From Clostridium thermobutyricum DSM 4928 (lineage in GTDB: Bacteria > Bacillota > Clostridia > Clostridiales > Clostridiaceae): a stretch of 64,000 bases of DNA. Shown here piece after piece: positions 54,199 through 62,291 of the stretch (positions are counted from its first letter, which is position 1; every line of letters starts with the position of its first letter). The stretch spans positions 1 to 64,000 of the forward strand of contig NZ_LTAY01000081.1 of NCBI RefSeq assembly GCF_002050515.1, read 5' to 3'. The translations under genes and the position numbers were made by a program. The notes under the pieces were generated by a model that saw only the letters and a list, made by a program, of their open reading frames with translations, was not told the origin of the DNA and did no database searches.

Positions 54199-56181
54199 TT
54201 ATTTATTATTAGATGTTTCCATAGTTTCTATGTCATATGCTGAAACTTCATTTAATCCATGTCCATGTATATCATAGATTGGCTCTCTTTTACCCATCCA
54301 GAAATTACCCACGAGTTTATTTATCCAAGGCATTACATAATAATCAAGCCCAAAAGTTCTTCCTGCTCCACACATTAATGCAATACTTCCAAAAGTAAAC
54401 CAAAGAATATCAAATCCAGCCATAGCTGAGAATATAAAGTTTACTGTCATAAAAGCTGAAGCTGCACTTGCTAAGAAAGTAAATAATCCAGCAATTAAAC
54501 AAAGACCTATTCCAATTTCAAGTAAAACAACTACTCTTTGAGCCCAAACTGCAATTTCTGCATTTGGCATGAATATTTGCATAATTGATTCATAGAATTT
54601 TGGCATAGTTTCAAAAATTGGTTTTGGCATATTTACTGCAGCATCTGTAGTTGCTGATGCACCTGAAACTGTATCTTGAAGCCATTCAAATGGCATTTTC
54701 ACATTCCCCATTTTCATCCAACTATCCCAACCAATAGTTAAGTTATCACTTAAAGAATTTGCATAAGCACTAACACTATCAATTACTCCATTTGTTGAAT
54801 TTGCTTCACTTTGAGCTGTATCAAAAGCTTTTGTCCAAGTTTCTTCACCAATTAACTTTTTAAGTCCTTCAAATAACCAAAGGAATCCTATATATACTCT
54901 TAAAGGTACAAGCCATAATCTATTTCCTTTTGATGATAAATGACCACGCATTATACATCTTCTTTCTTTCATTGCGAAGAATTCATGTTGAAGATAATTA
55001 TAAACAGCATGTACATTATTTACACTAAATAAATAAACCATATTTATAAGATGCTTCATAACCATTGCAAAGAACCCTGAAAGTTTTATTCCCATTAGGT
55101 TTGCAACTCCATATCTTCCACCAATAGATACCATAAATCCATGATAATTTGGCTTAAATTCTACTTTTTCTTTATTTTCTATTGAAGCAATTATATTTTT
55201 TGCAGCTGTAACTGCTGTTTGTTCTGCTGCTTCAACTATTTGCGGATTTCCTTTTCCTTCTTTATCTTCAATGTAAGCTAAATCTCCAACTACATAAACA
55301 CCATCTTTTCCTTCTGCTTCCATGTAGCTATTTGTTTTATATCTTCCAGCTCTAGATTTTTCCATTTCTAACTCTGATAAATCATTGTTAGCTTGTACAC
55401 CACAAGTCCATATTAAAGTTTCGGTAGGAATAATCTTTCCATCCTTAAGCTTTATTGTATTTTTAGTAACTTCAACTATAGGAGAATTTTTTAATACCTC
55501 TACTCCATGCTTAACCATATATTTTTCAGCTTTATCAGCTTGTTTTCTATCAAGCATATTTAGTATAGTTCCCATAGCTTCAACAACTAATAATTTAATT
55601 TCTTTTACATCAACTCTATATTTTTTAGCTAAAGTATCTTTCCATTCTAAAAGTTCTCCAGCCATTTCTATTCCAGTAAATCCTGAACCTGCTACTACGA
55701 AAGTAAGCATTCTTCTTCTTTTTTCTATATTTCTTTCAAATGAAGCTTCCTTAACTCTATCTTCTATATGACTTTTTATTCTTAAAGCATCATCTAGTGA
55801 CCATAAAGTAAATCCATTTTCTTTAACTCCAGGAACTCCAAAGAAAGCTGGCTCACTTCCCATTCCTATCATTAAATAATCATAGTCAAATTCGCCATTT
55901 TTAGTTTTAATTTTCTTTTTATCTGTATCTACATTTTCTATTAAATCTACAACTACATTAACTTTAGTTCTGTGGAATATTCTAGAAAGTTCAACCTTAA
56001 CTGATTCTTCTGGAACTCTTCCCCCTGCTACTTCATGTAATTCTGTCATTAATGTATGATATGGATTTTTATCAATTAAAGTAATTTCCACATCATTTTT
56101 CTTTTTATACTTCTTGGCTAATTTTTTAGCTGCATGGACACCTGCATATCCAGCCCCTAAAATAACTATTTTAGTTGACAT
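54199..56181 (-). CDS. ndh2: Type II NADH dehydrogenase with C-terminal membrane domain, Ndh2 of EET
   Basis: 660 residues; ordinary NDH-2 are about 400. N-terminal FAD site ILGAGYAGVHAAKKL, NADH site VVAGSGFTGIEMAGEL, then VYVVGDLAYIED. After residue 410 a membrane region with at least four helices resembles DoxX (PLRVYIGFLWLFEGLKKLIG, AVWAQRVVVLLEIGIGL). Long tails of this kind are seen in EET-type Ndh2. It oxidises NADH and reduces membrane quinone. First gene of an eight-gene operon with its own promoter. Confidence 0.88.
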   Translation of the reverse strand: MSTKIVILGAGYAGVHAAKKLAKKYKKKNDVEITLIDKNPYHTLMTELHEVAGGRVPEESVKVELSRIFHRTKVNVVVDLIENVDTDKKKIKTKNGEFDYDYLMIGMGSEPAFFGVPGVKENGFTLWSLDDALRIKSHIEDRVKEASFERNIEKRRRMLTFVVAGSGFTGIEMAGELLEWKDTLAKKYRVDVKEIKLLVVEAMGTILNMLDRKQADKAEKYMVKHGVEVLKNSPIVEVTKNTIKLKDGKIIPTETLIWTCGVQANNDLSELEMEKSRAGRYKTNSYMEAEGKDGVYVVGDLAYIEDKEGKGNPQIVEAAEQTAVTAAKNIIASIENKEKVEFKPNYHGFMVSIGGRYGVANLMGIKLSGFFAMVMKHLINMVYLFSVNNVHAVYNYLQHEFFAMKERRCIMRGHLSSKGNRLWLVPLRVYIGFLWLFEGLKKLIGEETWTKAFDTAQSEANSTNGVIDSVSAYANSLSDNLTIGWDSWMKMGNVKMPFEWLQDTVSGASATTDAAVNMPKPIFETMPKFYESIMQIFMPNAEIAVWAQRVVVLLEIGIGLCLIAGLFTFLASAASAFMTVNFIFSAMAGFDILWFTFGSIALMCGAGRTFGLDYYVMPWINKLVGNFWMGKREPIYDIHGHGLNEVSAYDIETMETSNNK

Positions 56182-56233
56182 ACTCTTTCTTCAATCCCTT
56201 CTAAATAAAAGTCTTGTGTTTTCACATGGATTA

Positions 56234-56262
56234 ATTCTATATATATTAAAACTTATTGTCTA
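56234..56262 (-). promoter_or_regulatory. Promoter of the ndh2 operon
   Basis: TAGACA (56262-56257), 17-base spacer, TAGAAT (56239-56234). A TGTG-TTTT-CACA inverted repeat (56215-56226) lies just downstream in the leader. Confidence 0.5.
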
Positions 56263-56432
56263 CTACACAAAATACCTAGTTTTTTTATGTATAAATTACT
56301 ATCCTTTTACGTGAAGCCCCTAATCTATTGACTTTTATCCCCCTATATTTTTATTTACCCCCTTTTTCGCTATAAAAATCTTTCATTATATATAACTTTT
56401 TTATATGACCCCCTTTCATATTTAAAGTGCTA
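56263..56432 (-). promoter_or_regulatory. G-tract-rich region upstream of the ndh2 promoter
   Basis: Four runs of 4-5 G on the minus strand (56409-56413, 56358-56362, 56339-56343, 56317-56320) in otherwise AT-rich DNA between lysR and ndh2. No ORF. Possible regulator-binding repeats. Confidence 0.4.
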
Positions 56433-57281
56433 TTATTTTAATATTTTAAATAATTTTTCTTTTAATAATCTAATCTTGGCTCTTAATTTATCATCTATAT
56501 CTTTTCTATAAGAGATATAAAGATTATATTCTATTTCATATTCACCAAAATTTTGAACTATAAGTTCTCCTTTTAAAACTCTTTCTCTAACATCTGAATA
56601 CGGAACTAGTGCATATGTATTATCACTTTCTAAAAATGCTAATATTGTACTTAAAGAATTACTTTTCAAACCTACCTCTACTTTTTCAGCTTTTAATTTC
56701 TTTTCAATTTCTTTAGTAAATTTATCATCTAAAAGTCCAATTTTGCTTTCTTTTAATTCTTCTTTAGTCATATTTTTTCTACTAATTAATACTAGCTTAT
56801 CTGACCCTACATATTCAGATTTTATATTTTTGTCTTCTAATTTTTCATTTCCAATTATTATATCTGATTTTTTATTTATTAATAGTCCCTCTCCATTTAT
56901 AAATTCCATATTCATATTAACATTATAATTGTTAAATATACTCCCAAATTGCCCTGCAATAGCTAAAAAAATACTATTAGAATAAATACTTGTATTAGTT
57001 ATATCTAACCTATTTTTATCTATTCCTTCATTATTAACCTCTTTATGTAAAAGGTCATATAATTCTAATATCTTTTTAGCATATTGATATACTACTTCTC
57101 CTTTTTGTGTTATCTCTACTCCTTTATTACTTCTTTCTAAAAGCTTTCCATTAAATTCTCTTTCTAATTTAAAAAGCTGATGACTAAGAGCTGGTTGAGA
57201 TATATGAGAATTTTTTGCAACTTTTGATATGCTTTTAAACTCCACAACATCATAAAAGTATCTTAAACTTTCTATATTCAT
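56433..57281 (-). CDS. LysR-type transcriptional regulator of the EET region
   Basis: 282 residues. N-terminal winged helix (LRYFYDVVEFKSISKVAKNS, SQPALSHQLFKLEREF) and a two-lobed effector domain (about 90-280). The start lies 11 bases after the apbE stop behind AGAGGGAAA, so it is cotranscribed with apbE, and it lies upstream of ndh2 on the same strand. It is the natural candidate to control ndh2 and perhaps eetAB. Ligand unknown. Confidence 0.85.
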   Translation of the reverse strand: MNIESLRYFYDVVEFKSISKVAKNSHISQPALSHQLFKLEREFNGKLLERSNKGVEITQKGEVVYQYAKKILELYDLLHKEVNNEGIDKNRLDITNTSIYSNSIFLAIAGQFGSIFNNYNVNMNMEFINGEGLLINKKSDIIIGNEKLEDKNIKSEYVGSDKLVLISRKNMTKEELKESKIGLLDDKFTKEIEKKLKAEKVEVGLKSNSLSTILAFLESDNTYALVPYSDVRERVLKGELIVQNFGEYEIEYNLYISYRKDIDDKLRAKIRLLKEKLFKILK

Positions 57282-57292
57282 AAATTTCCCTC

Positions 57293-58315
57293 TTATTTTT
57301 CTTTAAAATCTTTGTTTATAAGCTCAAATTTATCCTCTATACCATCCGTTAAATAAATGTTCTTGTTAACATCAATAAATATTGCATCTACCCCTTCTAA
57401 ATTATTTATAAATTTCATCCCCTCATTTATCCCTTTTGTAAATACCAAAGTTGAAAGCGCATCTCCGTCTATAGATTTATCAGAAATTATAGTTACCCCT
57501 GCTATTTCACTTTCATATGGATATCCTGTTTTAGGATTTAATATATGATGATATTTTTTATCCCCTTTTTCTAAAAATCTCTCATATATTCCTGTTGTAA
57601 CAATAGATTTATCTTTTACATAAATTGCTCCTACAACATCACCTCTATCTGAAAATGGATTTTGTATTCCTATTTTCCATGGCTTGTCCTTTTCTTTTTC
57701 TCCTAAAACATAAACATTACCACCTAAATCAACTACTGCCTTTTTTACCCCTTCTTCTTTTAAAATCTTTACAATTTCATCTGCAGTATATCCTTTTGCT
57801 ATACTCCCTAAATCTAACATCATCCCCTTTTTCTTTAAGAAAATTTCTTTTGTTTCCTCATTTATCTCTACATCTTTATAATTTATTTTTGTAAGCTTTT
57901 CTTTTATCTCATCTTCACTTGGAACTTTAGCCTCTGGAAGTCCTATACTCCAAAGCTTTACTAAAGGTCCTATACTTATGTCATATCCCCCATTTGAAAG
58001 TTTCGAATACTCAATACCCTTTTTTATTATGTAAAAGCTATCATCACTTAGTTTTACACTTTGAATTCCTGCATTTTCATTTAGCTTGTCCAACTCTGTT
58101 CCAACTTTATTTATACTAACTAAATCTTCAATTTCTTTTACTCTATTAAAAGCTTTATCTAAAACGTATTCATCTCCATCAAATATTTTTATATTTACAA
58201 CAGTTCCCATAAATAACTCTGTCTTTGACTTAGCTTCTTCTTTTTCTTTACTGCCACACGCGACTAAACCTAAAGAAAAAATTAAAATGCTAACTACTAA
58301 AAATAACTTTTTCAT
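57293..58315 (-). CDS. apbE: FAD:protein FMN transferase lipoprotein, ApbE/FmnB-like
   Basis: 340 residues. Lipoprotein signal with lipobox LVAC (Cys20). ApbE domain with KTELFMGTVVNIKIF, GGYDISIGPLVKLWSIG, LDLGSIAKGYTADEIV, VDLGGNVYVLG and the late SIDGDALSTLVFTKG. It moves FMN from FAD onto the Thr of the FMN-binding lipoprotein outside the cell. GGGGGAGA precedes the ATG. First gene of an apbE-lysR pair. Confidence 0.92.
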   Translation of the reverse strand: MKKLFLVVSILIFSLGLVACGSKEKEEAKSKTELFMGTVVNIKIFDGDEYVLDKAFNRVKEIEDLVSINKVGTELDKLNENAGIQSVKLSDDSFYIIKKGIEYSKLSNGGYDISIGPLVKLWSIGLPEAKVPSEDEIKEKLTKINYKDVEINEETKEIFLKKKGMMLDLGSIAKGYTADEIVKILKEEGVKKAVVDLGGNVYVLGEKEKDKPWKIGIQNPFSDRGDVVGAIYVKDKSIVTTGIYERFLEKGDKKYHHILNPKTGYPYESEIAGVTIISDKSIDGDALSTLVFTKGINEGMKFINNLEGVDAIFIDVNKNIYLTDGIEDKFELINKDFKEK

Positions 58316-58530
58316 ATCTCCCCCTATTAATTTTTCTTTAACTTTATTCTATGTTAATATTTTATATCTTTTGTAAACTTTTTGCAACATTTTTATATAT
58401 TTTATTTAATTTTATAATATTATTTTGCGAAATATCTTTTTAATATAAATTATTTTATAGAAATAAATAAAATTCTATATTATATTGTTCTAAATTAAAA
58501 ATTATCTCTTTATTAATTTTTAATTTAATA
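58316..58530. other. AT-rich region upstream of apbE
   Basis: About 215 bases, nearly all A and T, containing the apbE promoter. No structured element seen. Confidence 0.35.
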
Positions 58531-58562
58531 AAAAAGGCTTTTTCATTTTGAAAAAGCCTTTT
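58531..58562 (-). terminator. Terminator after plsC
   Basis: AAAAGGCTTTTTC / GAAAAAGCCTTTT hairpin and T run on the minus strand. Confidence 0.9.
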
Positions 58563-58592
58563 ACATAATATAAATAATAATAATATTTATTT

Positions 58593-59309
58593 CTAATTTA
58601 CTTTTATTAAATTTTCTTTTACTCTTTCTTCTAAATATTCTGAAAGATTTTTTTCTTCTTCTTTACTTATCTCATTAGTATAAACAGGTTTTCCAAATAC
58701 AATAGTAACTTTTCCTTCTCTAAAGCTTCTATTATCTTCAAAACATTTTGATGTTCCATCTATTGAAAATGGAACAACTGGTGCTTTTGCTTTTGTTGCA
58801 AGCTTTGCACTTCCTTTTTTAAATTCATGAACTTGTCCATCTTTAGATCTAGTTCCCTCTGGAAATATAACCATATTATATCCATCTTTTATGTATTGTG
58901 CTCCTTTTGATATAACCTTTATTGCTTCTCTAGGATTATCTCTATCTAATGGAACACAGTTTGTATTCTTTATCCAAAAACCTAAAATAGGATATTCTAA
59001 TGCTTCTTTTTTAGCTATAAAACCAATCATCTTATCATGAAGAGCAGTTTTTAAAACTGGTATGTCTAAGATACTTTGATGATTTCCAACAAAAGCACAT
59101 GTTTCATTTGGAATATTTTCTTTTCCATGAATTTCTACTTCTATTCCTATTATTTTTAATGTATCTTCACTCCATTTTAAAAATACTTTTTGTGCATATT
59201 TAAAAGCTTCTTCTTCTCCAAATTTCTTTTTTATTTTATTAAATTTAAAGCTTTTTGCCCAAAGACTTATCATACAAAAACCATATCTTATAAATTTTAT
59301 TACTCTCAT
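58593..59309 (-). CDS. plsC: 1-acyl-sn-glycerol-3-phosphate acyltransferase
   Basis: 238 residues. Catalytic motif NHQSILDIP (HX4D) and FPEGTRSKDG for substrate binding, followed by a conserved VPFSIDGTSK. It makes phosphatidic acid from lysophosphatidate at the inner face of the membrane. A short hydrophobic N-terminus supports membrane association. GAGGTGA precedes the ATG. Monocistronic. Confidence 0.9.
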   Translation of the reverse strand: MRVIKFIRYGFCMISLWAKSFKFNKIKKKFGEEEAFKYAQKVFLKWSEDTLKIIGIEVEIHGKENIPNETCAFVGNHQSILDIPVLKTALHDKMIGFIAKKEALEYPILGFWIKNTNCVPLDRDNPREAIKVISKGAQYIKDGYNMVIFPEGTRSKDGQVHEFKKGSAKLATKAKAPVVPFSIDGTSKCFEDNRSFREGKVTIVFGKPVYTNEISKEEEKNLSEYLEERVKENLIKVN

Positions 59310-59414
59310 ATCTTCACCTCATAATTTTTATTTAATTATAATATGTAAATAAAATTAACGCAAATTTAATATTTTGGACATAATTATAATATAATAAAAA
59401 ATTAGGAGAAATTT

Positions 59415-60269
59415 ATGAAATCAAAATTTAAATTGCTATACTTTATTTTTTCGTTATTATTTGTATTTTTATTTTTTTCATGTTCAAATAGTATTCCTTT
59501 AAATAATGATAATTATTTAGTAGTTCATTATTTTGATGTAGGTCAAGGAGATTCTACTTTAATTCAGGTAAATGGAATGAATATGCTTATAGATTCTGGT
59601 TCTAGAACAGCTGAAAATAAAATTATTAAATACTTAAATGACTTAAACATAAATAAAATAGATTATTTAATTTCAACTCATCCCCATGAAGATCATATTG
59701 GAAACATGGATGAAATAATAGATTTATTTGAAATTAATAAGTTTTATGCACCTAAAGTAACAACTACCACTACATCATTTGAAAAAATGATTAAAGCTTT
59801 AAAAAGAAAAAATTTAAAAATAAATATTCTTAAAGATGGTACTTCCTCAATAGACTTAGGAAAAAATACTCAAGTATCTGTTTTTTCTCCTAAAGAAAAT
59901 TTAAAAGATGATAATTTAAATAATTACTCTCCTATAATTAAAATACAATTTAAAGATAATTCATTTTTATTTACTGGAGATGCAGAAAAAGAAAACATAA
60001 ATTATGTATTAAGTAAAAACTATCCAATAGATTCAGATGTATTAAAGCTTGGTCACCATGGCTCCAAAACATCTACAACAAAAGAATTTTTAGAAAAAGT
60101 TACTCCTTCTATAGCTATTGCTTCTTTAGGAGAAAATAATTCCTATGGTCATCCTCATAAAAAAGTACTAGATTTATTAAATTCTTTTAATATAAAATTA
60201 TTCAGAACAGATAAAGATTCTACTATAACTTTAATAAGCAATGGAATTGAAATTAAAAAACTTAAGTAA
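59415..60269 (+). CDS. Secreted ComEC-like metallo-beta-lactamase-fold lipoprotein
   Basis: 284 residues. Signal peptide with lipobox FFSC (Cys about 23), then an MBL domain: FDVGQGDSTLIQ, STHPHEDHIGNM (HxHxDH variant), FTGDAEKEN and LGHHGSKTST. This is the DNA-degrading domain type found at the C-terminus of ComEC, here as a stand-alone surface protein. It may hydrolyse DNA or another phosphodiester. AGGAGAAA precedes the ATG. Confidence 0.82.
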   Translation: MKSKFKLLYFIFSLLFVFLFFSCSNSIPLNNDNYLVVHYFDVGQGDSTLIQVNGMNMLIDSGSRTAENKIIKYLNDLNINKIDYLISTHPHEDHIGNMDEIIDLFEINKFYAPKVTTTTTSFEKMIKALKRKNLKINILKDGTSSIDLGKNTQVSVFSPKENLKDDNLNNYSPIIKIQFKDNSFLFTGDAEKENINYVLSKNYPIDSDVLKLGHHGSKTSTTKEFLEKVTPSIAIASLGENNSYGHPHKKVLDLLNSFNIKLFRTDKDSTITLISNGIEIKKLK

Positions 60270-60275
60270 ATTAAA

Positions 60276-60301
60276 AGAGTGCTAAATATTTTAGCACTCT
60301 C
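60276..60301. terminator. Bidirectional terminator between the MBL and nuclease genes
   Basis: AGAGTGCTAAA / TTTAGCACTCT hairpin between converging genes; T run best on the minus strand. Confidence 0.85.
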
Positions 60302-60316
60302 TTAATCTAACTATTT

Positions 60317-60997
60317 TTAACTTTCTAATTCTTTTTCGTCTTCCTCTTTATCTTCTTTTGTTATATATTTTTTCCAATTTAAAAAGATATAATAAAGATT
60401 AACAACATCTTGCTCATTGTATAATAGAATTTTTTCTATTTTTTCATAAGGCATTCTTTTTATATAGTCTGAATCTTTTAAGACTTTATAAAAGGTTTTA
60501 GCTAAGTTAGAACCACTAATAACTTCACCTTGCCTATGAATATTAAATATTTTCTCCAGATTTTTAAGTCCTATTGAGGTTCCCATTTCTCTTTCATAGT
60601 ACTTCTGTAAATCTATTGAATTAAATTCATCTTCAAAATCAAATTCTATCTTATACTTATTAAATAAATAGTTGATTACTGTAAAATCGTTGTTTCCAGA
60701 AAAAGTTGATATAGCCCTCTTTCCTTTTTCTTTCATATCCTTGAAATATTTCAAAGCTAATTTTAAGAGATCTTTTATCTCTCTTTTATTTTCAATCATA
60801 TATTGAGTAGTTAAAAGAGTTCTACTTTCTTTTTCATATACACATGCTCCAAAAACACCAATACATTTTGGTTTTTTATATACATAATGCTCTAAATCAA
60901 AAAATATAACATCTTCAACTCCTATATTCTCATCACTTTCTAACATAAACTCTTGGCTAACATCATCTATCTCTATCCGATTCTCTTTTATTATCAC
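60317..60997 (-). CDS. YprB-like RNase H-fold exonuclease
   Basis: 226 residues. Family of DEDD exonucleases: DVIFFDLEHYV (D-x-E), a middle AISTFSGNNDFTVINYL, SIDLQKYYERE and the late YNEQDVVNLYYI with the last acidic residue. Probably acts on DNA or RNA ends. GTG start at 60997 with only a weak ribosome site, 14 bases after the HAD gene, so the two are likely cotranscribed. Confidence 0.78.
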   Translation of the reverse strand: MIIKENRIEIDDVSQEFMLESDENIGVEDVIFFDLEHYVYKKPKCIGVFGACVYEKESRTLLTTQYMIENKREIKDLLKLALKYFKDMKEKGKRAISTFSGNNDFTVINYLFNKYKIEFDFEDEFNSIDLQKYYEREMGTSIGLKNLEKIFNIHRQGEVISGSNLAKTFYKVLKDSDYIKRMPYEKIEKILLYNEQDVVNLYYIFLNWKKYITKEDKEEDEKELES

Positions 60998-61011
60998 AGT
61001 ATCACTCTTTT

Positions 61012-61743
61012 CTAATTAAATTGAATATCATCTACCTTTAACTTATAAGTTACATCTTTTCTCTCAACTATAACATTTATTTTTTCTTTTAACTCTTCAT
61101 CTTCTAAAACTTTTTTTAATAATTCTTTAGTTGGATTCATGCAAAATGGATTTTCAACCTTTTTAAACATAGTATAATCACCAGCTGTATCTCCATATGC
61201 ATAACTTTTAGAAAGGTCTATATTATATTTTTCTACTAGTTCATTTATAGCTTTTTCTTTGCTTTCGCTATCCCACATTGGTATAACATCACCAGTATAT
61301 TTATCTTCTTCATCTACAATATATACAGCACCTTTATAGTCATCAAAACCATATTTATTTGCCATTTCACGAACAAGCTCACTTGGTGAACCTGAAATAG
61401 TTATTAAAAGATGATTTTGCTCCTTATGCCATTTTATTCTATCTCTAGTAAAAGTATACACTCTATCACCTTTTTGTTCAATAACTCTATTTGCTATGAA
61501 TTCTATTTGGTCTTTTGTAAGCCCTTTTATAGCTTCCATATATATTTCAATCATTTTTAAAAGATAATTATCATAATCACCTTGTCTCTTATCCCATTTA
61601 GTATACTCAGGTTTTACATCATTAAACCATCTTTCTTGCTCTATAATTTCATATCTTATCATTTTTTTGAATACTTCTGTTATTAAACCTTCTCTATATA
61701 AAGTCCCATCTATATCAAAAAATGCTGCTATTCTTTTTTCCAT
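61012..61743 (-). CDS. HAD-superfamily phosphatase (SerB-like, IB type)
   Basis: 243 residues. Motif I FFDIDGTL (nucleophile and acid/base Asp), a helical cap (about 30-90), motif II LLITISGSPSE, and motif III/IV AYGDTAGDYTMFK. Close to the HAD-IB phosphoserine-phosphatase-like group, but substrate uncertain. I chose the ATG at 61743, 8 bases after AAGGAGG; the GTG two codons earlier is too close to that site. Confidence 0.82.
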   Translation of the reverse strand: MEKRIAAFFDIDGTLYREGLITEVFKKMIRYEIIEQERWFNDVKPEYTKWDKRQGDYDNYLLKMIEIYMEAIKGLTKDQIEFIANRVIEQKGDRVYTFTRDRIKWHKEQNHLLITISGSPSELVREMANKYGFDDYKGAVYIVDEEDKYTGDVIPMWDSESKEKAINELVEKYNIDLSKSYAYGDTAGDYTMFKKVENPFCMNPTKELLKKVLEDEELKEKINVIVERKDVTYKLKVDDIQFN

Positions 61744-61890
61744 ATCCACTTCCTCCTTAGTATATAAATTCTTTATAAGATTTTTATTGTTTATATTATC
61801 TCATAAACTTAATAAAAAATATTATTCTTTCTTTAACTATTTATTATTTTCTTATTTTATTTTTTTTATTCATCTTTCAGAAACTTTTTA

Positions 61891-61948
61891 TTGACAATTG
61901 TTATCATTTGGCGTATATTGAAATTAAGAAATATGATAGTGATTTTCA
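61891..61948 (+). promoter_or_regulatory. feoAB promoter with two Fur boxes
   Basis: TTGACA (61891-61896), 17-base spacer, TATATT (61914-61919). Fur-like box TGACAATTGTTATCA (61892-61906) overlaps the -35 and spacer; a second, TGATAGTGATTTTCA (61934-61948), lies in the early leader. Each matches 12 of 14 consensus positions. Confidence 0.75.
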
Positions 61949-61964
61949 TTGTGAGGTGCGTAAT

Positions 61965-62183
61965 ATGAGTTTAAGCGATTTAAAAATTGGACAATCTGGA
62001 GTAATCCAATCTATTAGTGGAAATGAAAAACTAGCTAAAAGACTTTTAGCTCTTGGTTGCTTAGAAGGAACAGAAGTTAAATTAAAAGCTCGTTCTCCTT
62101 TTAAAGACCCATTAATAATTACTTTCAGAGGATTCGATTTAGCTATAAGAAAAAATGATGCAAAAAATATAATTTTAGCTTAG
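61965..62183 (+). CDS. feoA: Ferrous iron transport accessory protein FeoA
   Basis: 72 residues, SH3-like fold. MSLSDLKIGQSGVIQSI, LAKRLLALGCLEGTEV and ITFRGFDLAIRKNDAKNI are typical. The ATG at 61965 follows GAGGTG. A longer in-frame start at 61908 is ruled out because it would precede the -10 box. It is followed by feoB after about 108 bases. Confidence 0.93.
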   Translation: MSLSDLKIGQSGVIQSISGNEKLAKRLLALGCLEGTEVKLKARSPFKDPLIITFRGFDLAIRKNDAKNIILA

Positions 62184-62291
62184 AAATAAATATTTTTCTA
62201 TAGATATAGTTTTAAATTTTAAAATAATATTCAGAAATATATTTTTTATGAAACGGCAATTTTTACAAAAGATATTGGAGGAGATTTAATA

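Noticed and set aside
56215-56226. Rex (NADH-sensing) operator before ndh2
   Set aside because: TGTG-N4-CACA is there, but the spacing and outer bases do not fit the Rex consensus TTGTGAAN4TTCACAA.
56317-56413. G-quadruplex made of the four G runs before ndh2
   Set aside because: Loops are 14-46 bases long, too long for a stable quadruplex; kept only as a possible protein-binding region.
57625-57894. Plus-strand ORF opposite apbE (and similar ORFs opposite murP, murQ, trxB, the polyprenyl synthase and others)
   Set aside because: Low-complexity antisense shadows without ribosome sites; the minus-strand genes carry all family motifs.
61908-61964. Longer FeoA start at a TTG
   Set aside because: It lies before the -10 box and has no ribosome site; the ATG at 61965 is correct.
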